Program-made: the position numbers and the translations under genes
Shown here: piece by piece, positions 22,840 through 33,310 of the stretch
Layout of the letters: the number at the start of each line of letters is the position of its first letter
Numbering within the stretch: position 1 is the first letter of the stretch
Notes under the pieces: generated by a model
Database searches by the model: none
Seen by the model: only the letters and a program-made list of their open reading frames with translations
What the model was told of the DNA's origin: nothing
Assembly (NCBI GenBank): GCA_033557465.1
Contig: CM066033.1
Span: 232,440,109 to 232,504,108, forward strand
DNA from: Ichthyophis bannanicus
Taxonomy: Eukaryota > Chordata > Amphibia > Gymnophiona > Ichthyophiidae
Reading direction: 5' to 3'
Length of the DNA stretch: 64,000 nt

Positions 22840-23760
22840 TAGAATATGTTTGTTTATGTTTATTGGTTTTTGATTAATCGCTCTGGGGGAACAACAGAGC
22901 GGTGTACAAAGGCTAAAAACAAAATAAAAAATAGTGAAAAGAATACCAGTGAAACAGGAAAGGGGGAGCAATAAAATCATTCACACTTATGGGAGAGGAA
23001 GGACACAAAAAGGGGGGTGGGACAAAGAGGACAGCAGGGAGAGAGATGGAGTAAACTAGGTAGATGGGAGATCATGGGCTATGTTGAAGAAATAGGTTTT
23101 TAATCGAGATTTGAATTTGGGGAGTGATTATTCCAGATGGAGGACAGGGGGAAGTGCATTCCAGGAGGCGGGTGCGAGAAAATAGAAGGCAGCGGAGAGA
23201 GTATTTTCAAGATGAGCCTGAGTTACTGCAGGGAGATGAAGACAATTGGCATGGATGCTACAGAGGGAACAGTGTGAATAATAGAGAAAAAGAAGGTCAG
23301 AGAGGTAGCGGGGAGAACTAGTATGAAGTGCATGATGGGTCAGCGTTAGGAGTTTTTATTGTAGGTGATATTCTATGGGGAGCCAGTGGTATTGAAGTTG
23401 GAGTGGAGAAACGTGATCATAGTGGGATTTGCGTGCAAGGATACAGGTGGCAGTGTTTTGGGTATGTTGAAGTCAGCATAGTTGGTACTGGGGAAAGCCA
23501 AAATAGATGATATTGCAGTAGTCAAGTTGAGAAATAACAAGGGAAAGGAGAAGAATAACAAGAAAAGAAGGAGCAAGGAAGGAACAAATAGCACAAATTT
23601 GATGCAGTGTAAAGAAGGAACGAGGGACTAGAGAGGACAGGTGAGCGTGAAATGACAGAGAGGAGTCAAGAGTGATTCCCAAATAGCAATTGGTATCAGT
23701 CAGGAGGATAGGAGCACCTTATAGGAAGGGAACAATAGCCAAAGGACCTGTTTGTTTTTT
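22840..23760 (-). mobile_element. L2-like LINE 3' half, minus strand
   Basis: The minus strand encodes LINE C-terminal text: MGITLDSSLSFHAHLSSL, FLVILLLSLVISQLDYCN and YFGFPQYQL, with later pieces across 23,100-23,470. Its 3' end near 22,850 holds the gagcggtgtacaaa stem found in the tails of other LINEs here. Two overlapping frames are needed to read through, so at least one frameshift exists. The 5' part is absent. Confidence 0.7.
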
Positions 23761-24585
23761 TCTTATTTTAATTACAATAATCTAGGAAAAATCACCATAC
23801 CTTTCTCCTGTCTTTAACATTAGTGATTTCTGAACGAATGAATGTTCCAGTGTACATACCTGAGACAAGCTGATTGAATCTCCTTCCCCCATCCCCACAT
23901 CCCCACCCGCATTTCGGCGATATAGAGGAACTGTAACCAGCGTTCCTGCAAAGCAGCATGGGAATCTTCTGGGAGTGGGGGAAGTGCTGCAGTATTGCAT
24001 TTTCAGTGGTGCTGCTCATAACTATAAATGTGATACCACAGCACCTCCCCCCACTGACAGCAGCATGGGCGGAGGACAGGAACGCTGTTTGCAACCAATA
24101 GTATCATAAATAAGGGATAATATGTTTCTGACTAAAAAAAAGTCCACTTTAACTAGCTTCTTTTTCTCCTGGAATCTACCCAACGAGGAGCAGCATATGA
24201 CTATCACTGGTGTCAGATAAAGAGAGCACTGCAACTTATTCCTAAACCTCTTCCTACAACCTCAGACCACCAGAGTAGGCTGAAGGGTATAAATAAAACC
24301 CATGATCACATATTTTTCTCCTAAATTTAAAATGGTTTAGCTCACAATTCAGAAGAATGACAACTTCTTGATAACCTTACTGTGGAACTCCTAAAGGAGT
24401 CATCAACTTGTTCAGCACTACATATAAATATGTAAAATCTCATATTCCCTTAAAGTCCTCTTCTGTCTATCTGTTCTTCCATACCTGTTATTAATGTTGT
24501 CAAAGGAGCTAAGTTTTCAAACAATAAATGCGCTAAACTCAATATGAAGAACCAGGGCCAGTACAAGGACATGAGGAACCCTAGG
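23761..24585. other. No recognisable feature
   Basis: About 800 bp with only short open frames and no terminal repeats I could pair. Possibly host intergenic sequence. Confidence 0.45.
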
Positions 24586-24699
24586 CAAACCTTATTACAA
24601 GCGCCCCTTTCCTCCCCCACTGCTGAAATCCCCAACCAATTGCCACAATTGCTGGCTCTCTCTGGGATGTGAAGAGGTGGCAATGCTTTGAAAGTTGCA

Positions 24700-24890
24700 G
24701 CGAAGCTCCAGAGTTACGTTCAGCTCCAGCGCTGGGATGCCATTCGTGCTTCCACCCCTTTTGATTTCACTTTCTTTTTACCTGGGGGTAGAAGCTGCTA
24801 CTGCCCCCATGGAAAAAGAAGTGGAATTTGAAAGGGCAAAAGCACAATGGCACCACTGCACTGGAGCTGAAAGTAATGCCAGCACTTCGG
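24700..24890. repeat. Imperfect palindrome within a GC-rich repeat
   Basis: Arms at about 24,721-24,782 and 24,811-24,869 are imperfect inverted copies (cagctccagcgctggg against cactggagctg, with gaagtg and tttgaaagggcaaaag matched by the opposite arm). The repeat-like DNA extends to about 24,590 and 25,080. A related palindromic, gcgccc-bearing repeat lies at 52,080-52,640. From 25,081 to 25,425 I see nothing further. Confidence 0.55.
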
Positions 24891-25429
24891 TGCCATTTTG
24901 AAAGTATTGCAGCTGCTACACACCCTGGAGCGGGACAGCAGCAGCAGGAATGGGCTCCCTCAGACCACTGGTGCTCGAGGCAACAGCCTAGTTCACCTAA
25001 TGGTCCCACCAGCCCTGCAAAGAACTCCTGCCTGGACACTGAGCAAATGCCTTCACTGTGTCCAGGTAGGGGTCATTTGTAGTGAGTTTAGCATACCTAT
25101 TAGCTTGAAAAGCTGGCTCCTCTGACAACATTGATAATAGGTATGGAACAACAGAGAAGTGTCCTTCAGCTCGAAAAGGAGATATCTTAAGGAGAATATG
25201 AGATATTAAACATTTAGGGATATGGTTACTAAAAGTCACTAGCTGTCATCACAATGCCAACATGAGAAGTTTCTATCGGGCTGACAGCTAACACAGGACA
25301 AATGCAGCTATGCAGACAATTTTCTGTGATAGCTGCTTTTCAAGCATTAGCAGTGCAAGTGGGAGGGGGATGGGTGGAGAGTGGCTGTACTTTTAATGTG
25401 CGGTGTCCAACTAGATCAGGGTAAAACTG

Positions 25430-25568
25430 AGACACCTCTAAAATCCAAAGCAGCTTTATTGAAGACTCCTACACTTACAGTGTTTCGGCATGTATGCCTT
25501 CTTCAGAGGGCAAAATCACCTCCAACAGAAAAACACAATTAAAACACATTAAAAAACATAAATACAAA
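25430..25568 (-). mobile_element. Penelope-like terminal repeat fragment
   Basis: The text tttattgaagactcctaca ... gtgtttcggcatgtatgcc, then a run of aaaacacattaaaa, resembles the terminal pseudo-LTR of vertebrate Penelope-like elements. A similar motif is at 30,940-31,020. The LINE at 25,569-29,182 follows immediately, and AT-rich sequence of similar character continues at 29,183-29,300, so the LINE probably inserted here. No coding part of this Penelope element is present. Confidence 0.5.
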
Positions 25569-25825
25569 TCATTTTATTTATTTATTTATTTATTTAATGG
25601 TATTTATATACCACCTTATCATTCAATCAAAGCGGTTTCCACGGCAAACAATCAAGGGGGCAAATGCTTTCATGCAGTGTACAGAGTGGTGTGTGTGTGT
25701 TGGCGGGGATGTGATTAGATTTGGTTTATCTACATAGTGCGCTATTATACATCATGAGCTATTATACAGTCTTATATACAGTCTTGGGGTGGTGGGGGGG
25801 TTGATGATCTGACTTGTATGCTGGT

Positions 25826-27319
25826 TCAGGGGGTATGTCCATAGTAATCGATGAACAGGGTTGTCTTCAGCTGTTTTCGGAAGTCCTTGATTTCTGTGGT
25901 TAGTCTCAGATCATCTGGGAGGGAGTTCCATATGGATGGAGCAGCCAGGGAGATTGCTCGTTGTGTGGTGTCTTTGCGGGTCTTGGTGAAGTCTTTTGGG
26001 GCGTTAACCCAATTGGAGGTGCCTTTTCTTCTTGGCCGTGTGCTTGTGTCGGGTTGTATGAGTGTGTGTAGGCTTATGGCAGAGGAGTGTTGTTTGATCT
26101 TGAATATGTTTATGATAGTCTTGTATTTGATGCGTGAGATGATTGGGAGCCAGTGCAGTTCTTTCAGTATGGGTGTGATGTGATCGTGTCTTGTAGTACC
26201 GGCTATTATGCGGGCAGCTGTGTTTTGGGCCAGTTGTAGTGGTCTGAGGGTCTGCTTTGGTAGCCCGGTGAATATTGGATTGCAGAAGTCTAGTAGAGGG
26301 GTTATCAGTGCCTGGCAAACGGTGCGAAAGTGCTCTGGGTCGAGGAGGGGCTTGAGTCTTCTGATGAGTCGCATTCTTAGGTATGCACTTTTGGTTGCTC
26401 TACCTATGTGTGCTTGGAGGTTAAGTTCTTTGTCCAGGATGACTCCGAGGTACTTAACTTCTGATTTTATGGGTATGAGTGCATCTCTTATCTTGATGTC
26501 GGGTGGAGGGATAAAAGCCGGGTTTCGCGTGATGATCAGTGCCTCCGTCTTGCTGTAGTTGATTGATAGGTTGTTTTCCTGAAGCCAGTTTGCCATTTGG
26601 GTGAGGCAGTTTGTTATGTTGGTGTAGTCTGGGTTGTCGACTGAGATGGGTGTGTAGATCATGATGTCATCTGCGTAGATTGTATAATGTATGTGGTGCT
26701 CTTTCATGATGGCACATATTGGCTGGATGTATAGGTTGAATAGGAGAGCTGAAAGGGCCGATCCCTGTGGCATTCCTTGTTTGACTTTTATGGGTCGAGA
26801 TGTGTTGTGTCCTACTTTGACCTGTATTTGTCTGTCAGTTAGGTATGAATGGAACCAATTCAGGGTGGCACCGTGTAGACCGATGTTCTGTAGTCTATCC
26901 AATAGAGTCTTGTGGTTAACTGTGTCAAATGCAGATGAGATGTCAGTGAATATCATGAGTATGCCTTTCTTGGTGTTGTCTTTGATGCGGAGGATGCTGT
27001 CGAAGAGGTATATCAGAAGAGTTTCTACCCCATGGTTGGGGCAGAACCCGTGTTGATTGTTGTCCAGGGGAACGTGGTTGTCTATGTGTTCTTGTAGTTG
27101 GTGCTGTACAGTTTTTTCGATTATTTTTGCTAAAAGTGCTATGCTGGAGATGGGTCTGTATGCTGCTGGATTGTTCTTGTCAAGTGTGGATTTCTTCGGG
27201 ATAGGTCTTATTGTTGCGAGCTTCAATTGATTTGGCATGCGCCCTTGGGTTAGGGAGGAGTGTACTATCTTGTGGATGGTTTGGATGAAGTTTGATTTGG
27301 TGGCCTTGATCCAGGGCAC
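25826..27319 (-). pseudogene. LINE ORF2 C-terminal part: reverse transcriptase
   Basis: A 497-residue open frame, in phase with the endonuclease frame upstream, encodes the complete RT and C-terminal region. Landmarks are AAYRPISSIALLAKIIEKTV (54-71), FTDISSAFDTVNH (124-136, first catalytic Asp), GMPQGSALSALLFNLYIQP (182-200), YADDIMIY with both catalytic Asp at 215-218, SKTEALIITRNP, TPLLDFCNPIFTGLPK, LKELHWLPI and a terminal WNSLPDDLRLTTEIKDFRK. The Met at 27,319 is only the first Met after the stop at 27,359-27,361, not a natural start. Apart from that stop, no frameshift interrupts endonuclease to C-terminus. The family's wild-type ORF2 would be about 1,020 residues, the usual size for this group. 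Confidence 0.88.
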
Positions 27320-27358
27320 TGGGCAGGGATCCGTGGGGGCAGTGCTTGACTTGATTGC

Positions 27359-28894
27359 TCAGATGATGTGGGAGAGTTGCTCCGTGGATGGGGTGTTGAA
27401 TGTTCCCCAGGTGTTCAAGGGTGTGGTAGTCTTTGGGGTTGGGCTGGGTCTTGTTTGTTCTGCTGAGTGGAACTTTTCTTGGATGTGGTCCGCAAATTTT
27501 TGTGAGTCCAGTTGCACTTTGTCTTCGGTATCCTGGTCTTTGGTGAGGGCTTTTATGATTTCAAATAGTTCTCTGGGTTTGTTGTTGGAGTTGCGTATGA
27601 GGTTTGTATGGTATTCCCTTTTTGTTTGGTTGATGCATTCGTTGTATTGTTTTTGCTTTGTTAGGTATAGTTCCTGGTTCTCGGGTGACTTGTTCTGTCT
27701 CCATCTCCGTTCTATTTTTCTGAGGCTCCTCTTTTCGTTTCTTATAGTTTTAGAGTACCATGGTTTGTATTGTAGTTTGTTGCAGCGAGGTGTCCTGTGT
27801 CTATATTCTGTTGCTTTGGCAGCGTTGTATATGGTGTTGTTCCAGTTGGTGATTAGTGCATCTAGGTCATCTGTTTCATGGTTTAGGTTTTGTATTGTGT
27901 CCTGTAGGAACTGGTCTCTGTCGAAGCATTTAAATCTTCTTTGTGTGGGGGTGTTGTCCGGGTATTTGTTTAGTATCTCCTCATTAGGTGTAATTTTTAC
28001 TTCAATTAAGTGATGGTCAGACCATGGTACTGGTGTGGTGATGAGTGTTGATATTAGGCCTCTTGAAGTTAGGTAGTTGGGTGCAAAAATAAGGTCTGGT
28101 GAGGATCCATGTCTGTGTGTCGGGGTGGTGATTATTTGCGTGAATTGGAGTGAACTCATTGCTTGGAGAAAAGCTTCTGCATCTTTTTTGTTGGTGGACT
28201 TAAGGTTGAAGTCTCCTAGGAGTATTGTGGGTTTGTGGCTAGAGTTCACTGCGCAGACTGTCTCTAGATTTGATGCTAGTTCTTCAGGTGGCGCATGGGG
28301 TGCTCTGTAGGTGAGACATATGGCCATATGTTTGTTCTCTATCGAGATGGTGTTAGAGTGTTGGGTGTCCATGTTACTTTTTGATTTGAATTTTAGGCTG
28401 CTCTTTGCTATTATGAGTGCCCCTCCTCCTCGCCTATGAGTGCGCGGGCAGTTGTATGCTGTGTATGCGTTGGGCACTAATTGATTGAGTAGGACGTTGT
28501 CAGTGGGACTGAGCCACGTTTCTGTGATGCAGAGTATGTCAGGCTGATGGTCATCTATGTGGTCAACTAGGGTATAGATCTTGTTGCATATTGACCTGGC
28601 GTTTATGAGCTCAATTGTTATTGGTCTTGGGGTGTTGTGTGTCTTGTGTGGTTCCTTTGTTTTGGCGTGTATGTTGGACTTGTGTTTTGCTTGTCTCTTT
28701 GTTGTAGGAGAATGTTGTGAGTCCCTGTGGGTATGCTGTTGGTCTATGTATGTCCATATAGCTGTTGGAGGCCATGGAGAGTATGTGTGTGGGTGGTGAT
28801 AGTGTGTGTGAGGTGGAATGATTAGTGTGAGTATGAGGCCGAGGGGGAACATCAGATTTGTGTGCATGTTTTTGTTCAGTTCTGTGGTTTGCAC
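27359..28894 (-). pseudogene. LINE ORF2 N-terminal part: APE endonuclease
   Basis: The 511-residue frame holds the apurinic-type endonuclease that nicks target DNA to prime reverse transcription. All expected active-site blocks are visible: NARS (Asn98), ITETW (Glu125), GGGAL (157-160), LLGDFN (Asp228, Asn230), PDLIF (Asp267) and SDHH (292-295). The first 90 residues are His- and Thr-rich and may be leader sequence. The frame ends at a TGA directly after QLSHII, and the downstream RT frame continues in the same phase, so this is a single premature stop in one ORF2. The linker after it reads STAPTDPCPVPWIKA, as in related LINEs. CGA to TGA decay at a CpG is the simplest origin. Confidence 0.85.
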
Positions 28895-29124
28895 CTACGG
28901 TTGCTGCTCTTCTCTCCTGGCTGCTTGCTGGGTCTTTTTGTTTCTTTCGTATGCTTTTTGGTGAGGCTGTCTCTTTTTTGATCTTTACGCCTTTGTGCCA
29001 TGCCTAAGGGCCACGCCAAAGGGCCCTCAGGCGCAGGCCCGCTGGCTGGCGCCGGCCTTTTCAAGCCGGCTCGGCTCCGCCTCCCACTGCCCCGATTGGG
29101 CAGGAGCCTCCGAGCAGGAGACAA
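28876..29124 (-). CDS. Small basic ORF overlapping LINE ORF2 start
   Basis: An 82-codon frame lies in the CpG-rich leader and overlaps the ORF2 start by 19 nt in another phase. The product is very rich in Arg, Lys and Pro (for example RRKDQKRDSLTKKHTKETKR) and has no domain I recognise. It occupies the place of ORF1 in CR1-group LINEs, which often encode a nucleic-acid-binding protein, and the short overlap would permit coupled translation. It may equally be a chance frame in a GC-rich 5' UTR. Conservation in other copies would decide. Confidence 0.35.
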   Translation of the reverse strand: MSPARRLLPNRGSGRRSRAGLKRPAPASGPAPEGPLAWPLGMAQRRKDQKRDSLTKKHTKETKRPSKQPGEKSSNRRCKPQN

Positions 29125-29182
29125 AGGCTTCCCTCCTGTTCGGGCGCTCTACCCCCGATCGGGGGAGCTGCTGGACCGCAAT
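28985..29182 (-). promoter_or_regulatory. CpG-rich LINE 5' leader, probable internal promoter
   Basis: About 200 bp that are strikingly GC- and CpG-rich against AT-rich surroundings (for example ggctggcgccggcc and cgatcgggggagctgctgg). Position at the 5' end of a near full-length LINE suggests the internal promoter. No specific factor site is claimed. Confidence 0.45.
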
Positions 29183-29510
29183 TAGTAAAATACATTGAAC
29201 ATCATATATAAATCATACATATTAAAATAATTTATAACAATAAATACATAGAGATCAGGAGTGAAATCACTAAAAAGGTGGTATCTCATTGGGATTAATA
29301 CTATGCTCTAATAAGGTCTGATGCCACTGTTGTTGCTGTAAAGGCACATTTTACAATGGGACGTGCAAATGCAATCTCGGACATCAAAGTCAGAACATCT
29401 GTGGAAAAAAAAGCAGGCACATGCAAGTTAAGGCATGATTTCAGAAATGTGGACATGCCTGATATGGATGTCCCCAGAGTAGCTTCTCAGAACTTGGATG
29501 TCTAATAGCA

Positions 29511-29620
29511 TAGTGGTTAAAGTAGTAGATTGGGAGCAGGGTGGCCAGGGTTTGAATCCCAGTGTGGGTCTTAGACTAGTTATTTAACTCTCTACACTCT
29601 CTGGATTTTTTGAGGCCAAA
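29511..29620 (+). mobile_element. MIR-like tRNA-derived SINE fragment
   Basis: It contains an A-box-like tagcatagtggttaa and a B-box-like gggtttgaatccc about 40 bp apart, then cttagactagttatttaact, which resembles the core following the tRNA-related head in MIR/CORE SINEs (cttgggcaagtcacttaac). The 3' part is missing. The SINE at 50,342-50,647 has the same layout. Confidence 0.65.
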
Positions 29621-29877
29621 ACAAGCACTTTCCTGCAGGAGGTCTAAACATGGACATGCTTGCTAACATCCCCGTCGCTCCTGAAATTGAATGGAGACAT
29701 GTAAGTCCATTGCATCTCCACCACAGCTCCTTGCCTACTTGGATGTCCCTGCACCAGAGATGTCTGTAAATGTCATTTGTGGATGGCTTCAGAGAAGTCT
29801 CCATGATTTCGATGTCCATGTGCACATCTTCAGACATTCTAAATCACAACTAAGCCTTTTAAAATGACCCCTTTGTC

Positions 29878-30065
29878 TCAGAAAAGTGATTTTCTGCTGC
29901 CAACACCATCCCATACTGCTGATGCCCAGATGTGTGTTTTTTCTGTCTGATACCTCATCTGAGTCCTGTCCATCTTGGGAGACTGTGCCAATAGTTCAGC
30001 TACTGGTAGCATAGCTCTCGGCATCAATGATGCATGCAAACCCTCATGGCATGACAAGCTGGAAA
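29878..30065 (-). mobile_element. Solitary RTE 5'-end fragment
   Basis: Reads almost collinearly with 19,600-19,775, the 5' end of the RTE LINE (ccaacaccat ... cttgggagactg ... agctactggtagcatagct ... gacaagctg). No endonuclease or RT follows. A LINE fragment retaining only the 5' end is unusual, since truncation normally removes it. Confidence 0.7.
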
Positions 30066-30265
30066 TCAAGTGATGGCTAATTTTAGCACATGGTAGAAAT
30101 TTTATAAAACTTTTTCTTCACATGTGGAAAAAGTAGGCACAGGCAAGACAGTGCCTGCTTTCACGTGATTTGCATGTAGGAATTCATGGGGGTATATTAT
30201 GGTTAGAACTGGTGCAAATTTGCAATGTACATGCATATTTTATAAAATACCAATGCACACACACA

Positions 30266-30330
30266 GGAGGTAATTTTATAAGGAGCCCATGTAAAGTTAT
30301 GCCCGTGGATATTCAATGACAGCCAAAGAT
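30266..30330. mobile_element. One end of a MITE (ggaggtaattttataagg type)
   Basis: The sequence ggaggtaattttataagg, followed by agcccatgtaaagtta, matches an inverted terminus of the MITE at 54,398-54,608. A second terminus is not clear here, so the element is partial or decayed. Between 30,330 and 30,930 I see no other recognisable feature. Confidence 0.5.
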
Positions 30331-30939
30331 TTATGCATGTGGATGGGCCTGCCTAGGCAATGCCATCATTTTTGAGTTCCCCAGGTTTTTCTTGGATGGA
30401 CGGTCACCTGAGGCTGGGCACTACAGCAGATTATTCCGAAGAGGCATACCAAGAGGCACGCAGTGCCCGTTTGTAATCCCCTTTGGGTGCCATGTGGGAC
30501 ATGAGAGCATGGGAGGCTGATGAAGTCATGCTGAATGCTGTAGGGTAGGTAGGATGTGGGATGATTTTATATGATTTGTAAAGGGAAAATGTTAATTTTA
30601 GTAGTTACTTCTCTTGCAATTGTTTTAATTTGATTGAGATGGTTCAGGGGAGGGGATGATATGGTATGAGAGGTGTGGGGTGCTTGGGGGAGGAAAGGAA
30701 GGCCTATTAATATTGTTCATCAAAATGTGAACATAGTGCCATTGACAATAGGAGACAGGAGAAGGGGCTTGGAGGGGGGATATAGTTCAGATAGATTTCA
30801 TAAACACACAAAGTGGCATTTTAGAAGGAATGTCTTGGCCAGCAAAGGGAACACCCCATCTGCAATGTTGATAGGCACAAAGGAAGCAAGACTCACAGCA
30901 CTACTGGACGGACAGCGAGCTTGATTGTGTAAACTGCAA

Positions 30940-31020
30940 GGTCAGCCCAACACGTATTTCAGTCAATGGTCTTCTTCAGGGGACAACAACCTCATAAAAT
31001 ACAATTAAAAAGGGGAAAAC
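30940..31020. mobile_element. Penelope-like terminal motif
   Basis: The text cacgtatttcagtcaatgg, then tcttcttcaggggacaac and an A-rich stretch, mirrors the terminal motif at 25,470-25,560. It is probably a remnant of a Penelope-like pseudo-LTR. The following 300 bp (31,020-31,330) are AT-rich without coding potential. Confidence 0.4.
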
Positions 31021-31394
31021 ACATATAAATAACATACATAAATAATGATTGCAGATTGTAGTAAAATACTAAAGAGGTGATCAATTGAAAGTGGACCGAA
31101 GCCAAGCAACCATTAAAGGTAATTGTGATTAAAAATGGTAAATGGCAACTAAGCCAATAAAAACCATACACATAATAACCATAAATAGAAATAATACATA
31201 AAAATTGTAGTTAGTAATGATAATTAATTAAATATAAAATTAAAATAATAGTAAGTAAAAGTATAACTAATGAAAACAAAGCCAAAACCAAATAAATAAT
31301 AATGACCCTAAAATTAAACAATTGAAATGTACTCAAAGAACTTTCCTATAGTAACAGAATATTTCAAAGAACACTCTTTGGAATATATATGACC

Positions 31395-31915
31395 TACAAA
31401 AGAGTAAGCACAAAAGCAGAAGGACATGGCGTGTAGCACAATTTGTATCCTGAGAGGAGTCCAAGAAATTAAACCGGAATGAAACCACAATCAGTGTTGC
31501 ATTGAATTTTAATTGAGTGGAGAAATAGTGCAATTGGCATACTGAGTAGAGTCAACAGGCACAAAACCAATTGGAAACCCCGCACAACCATTGCTGCACT
31601 GAATTTTAAGTGAGTGGGGGAATGTGAATGCTAGTCTGCACCTAGCAATATCGGAGGCAGATCGGCTGGGGGACCCAGATTCATAAGGTGACAAAAAACA
31701 GCTTAATCATCACTTGACCAAATAAAAAAATAACCAGGAATGGTCCAATGCAAACAAAATCTACATATACGTTTCACAAATTTTGTTTGCACTGGACCAA
31801 TCATATTTCCCACTTGCTTAAAATTCAGTGCAGCAATGGTCGTGGGGGGTTTCCAATTGGTGTTATTCCCTTGGACTCTACTTAGGACGCCAATTGCACT
31901 ATTTCTCCACAGGTT
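31395..31915. repeat. Tandem plus inverted repeat with hairpin centre
   Basis: Two direct, diverged units of about 100 bp (starting near 31,436 and 31,528, each with an attgcactg or gttgcattg aattttaa core) are followed by an inverted copy at about 31,795-31,911. Between them, 31,741-31,762 and 31,779-31,800 form a hairpin (tggtccaatgcaaacaaaa against ttttgtttgcactggacca). Origin unknown. Proximity to a Penelope-like terminus suggests a pseudo-LTR array. Confidence 0.65.
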
Positions 31916-31999
31916 TGTCTTCAAAGGTACAGTTGTACCAACCAGACTCAGGTGGGGAAATGAGAAGGGAGGGGTCATGGTGGTTTGAAGAATGTAGAG

Positions 32000-32276
32000 T
32001 TAGATCAGGTAGCAGATATAGAAATGATCTGTGTTAAATAGGAGAAGGAAGGAAATATGGCTATTGTATTAATACACTGCCCGCCAGCATTTCCGGTAGA
32101 GATATTGGACAGAATATAGGAGGTTTGCCTTGAAGTCCCCATTCAATTTAAATCCTTATGGATTCTGAAGGACTTTATATCAATGATATAGAATGTACAG
32201 GTGCTAGACAATTGTTATCAGCATTAACAGTTGATTTCCTCTCCCATGCATAGATCTGGTCATGTGCTGGATCTTA
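32000..32276 (+). mobile_element. Host LINE, endonuclease part (left piece)
   Basis: Plus-strand LINE endonuclease text ends at GHVLDL in transposon copy A's left flank. The reading resumes after the transposon at 35,818 with the SDHRAIFF block, so copy A split the endonuclease domain at its LDL(V/I)F motif. The 5' limit is not clear. Confidence 0.65.
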
Positions 32277-32302
32277 GGGGTATGTTTACTAAACTGCGGT
32301 AA
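32277..32302 (+). repeat. Copy A left terminal inverted repeat
   Basis: 26 bp beginning ggggtatgtttactaaactg, identical to the reverse complement of 35,789-35,814. Confidence 0.95.
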
Positions 32303-33224
32303 CGTTACATAATGCGCGTTATGTAATGTTAACGATCGTTAATGTTACATAACGCGCGTTACGTAACGTTAATGATCGTAGATGTTCCGCGGCGCGGTAA
32401 ACATCGCAGAAGGTGGAGAGAGGGCGGAGAGAAGGGGTCAATGGGCGGAGTGTGGGCGGGGAGAGGCTCCATTCACACTAACGCGCTGATCTGAAGAGCT
32501 GAATCCTAACGCGATTGAAAACCTGCCGTTAGATGCACATATGCAGGAGAGAGAAACCATTTGTGTGTCAGCAATGTACAGCCCAGGCAGGGAGCCCAAA
32601 AACTGTGATAGTAGTGCTCCATGTACAGCAATACCATAGTGCCAAAGTATGAATGGCCACTATGGCGATGGTGCAAATGGGGCATAGGGGGCCGCAGGCG
32701 GGACATGTAGCATGGGCAGCTGGGGCACAGGGTGGACCAGGCGGGCGCCTAGGTGGCACATAGGAACATAGACACCGGAGATCAGCAAGACAGCAGTTAA
32801 CCAAGGCCAAACACAATCCACCAATATCTACCTGGCCCACCCTAGCCAGTAGTCGCTAGGGCACAGACCTGACATCCCCCCAGCCATCCCATCCCCATGT
32901 GGAGGGGACATAATAGTGGTAGGCAGTGATGGGGGGATGTGAGGATGTCCATGTATGCCCCCCCCACCCCGGAACCCGCTCCCTAGGCAGGCGCCTACCT
33001 ACACAGTGGATGGCCTGTGCACAGTGGGACTGCGCACTACCAGCACCGACAGCAAATGGCCACGTCAGCTTGGCAGGGGGGCGTGTGCCCATACTGGAGG
33101 GGGCAGTGCCACCTCCCTGCAGTGGACCTAGGCCATGCTCTGCAGCAGTATGTGGTGTGCAGTGCAACATAAAAGGTCTTGCTGAGGAAAAGTGCAGGTA
33201 GCCTCAGGGACTACCATGCATCTG

Positions 33225-33310
33225 TGGCAACATTGTGGTGCAGTACACCCAGCCAGTGTGTCCAGGAGCAGAGGGTCACAGGTGCATGTCCCAGCTGTGG
33301 TTCCTGCAGA
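33225..33310 (+). other. tRNA-like A/B-box module in copy A
   Basis: Holds an A-box-like tggtgcagtacacccagcc and a degenerate B box following ggtcacagg. The homologous modules in B (48,440-48,525, minus strand) and C (63,740-63,820, minus strand) have better B boxes. Not a functional tRNA gene: no complete cloverleaf is apparent. Confidence 0.45.

Larger units (their letters stand above)
25569..29182 (-). mobile_element. Near full-length L2/CR1-group LINE
   Basis: The least damaged autonomous-type element in the window. On the minus strand it has a CpG-rich 5' leader (29,182-28,900), a small basic ORF, a long ORF2 with complete endonuclease and RT, a short 3' UTR with a ggtggtatataaat stem, and an aaat-repeat tail at 25,569-25,600. 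The only visible coding lesion is one in-frame TGA at 27,359-27,361. It lies between two stretches of Penelope-like terminal sequence, so it is the younger insertion. I could not identify a convincing target duplication. Confidence 0.88.

Noticed and set aside
27237..28013. Plus-strand frame of 258 codons
   Set aside because: It lies exactly antisense to the LINE endonuclease/RT, which has clear motifs on the other strand.
25569..29182. A clear target-site duplication for the LINE
   Set aside because: Only short A/T-rich matches such as aaatac occur near both ends; they are not distinguishable from chance.
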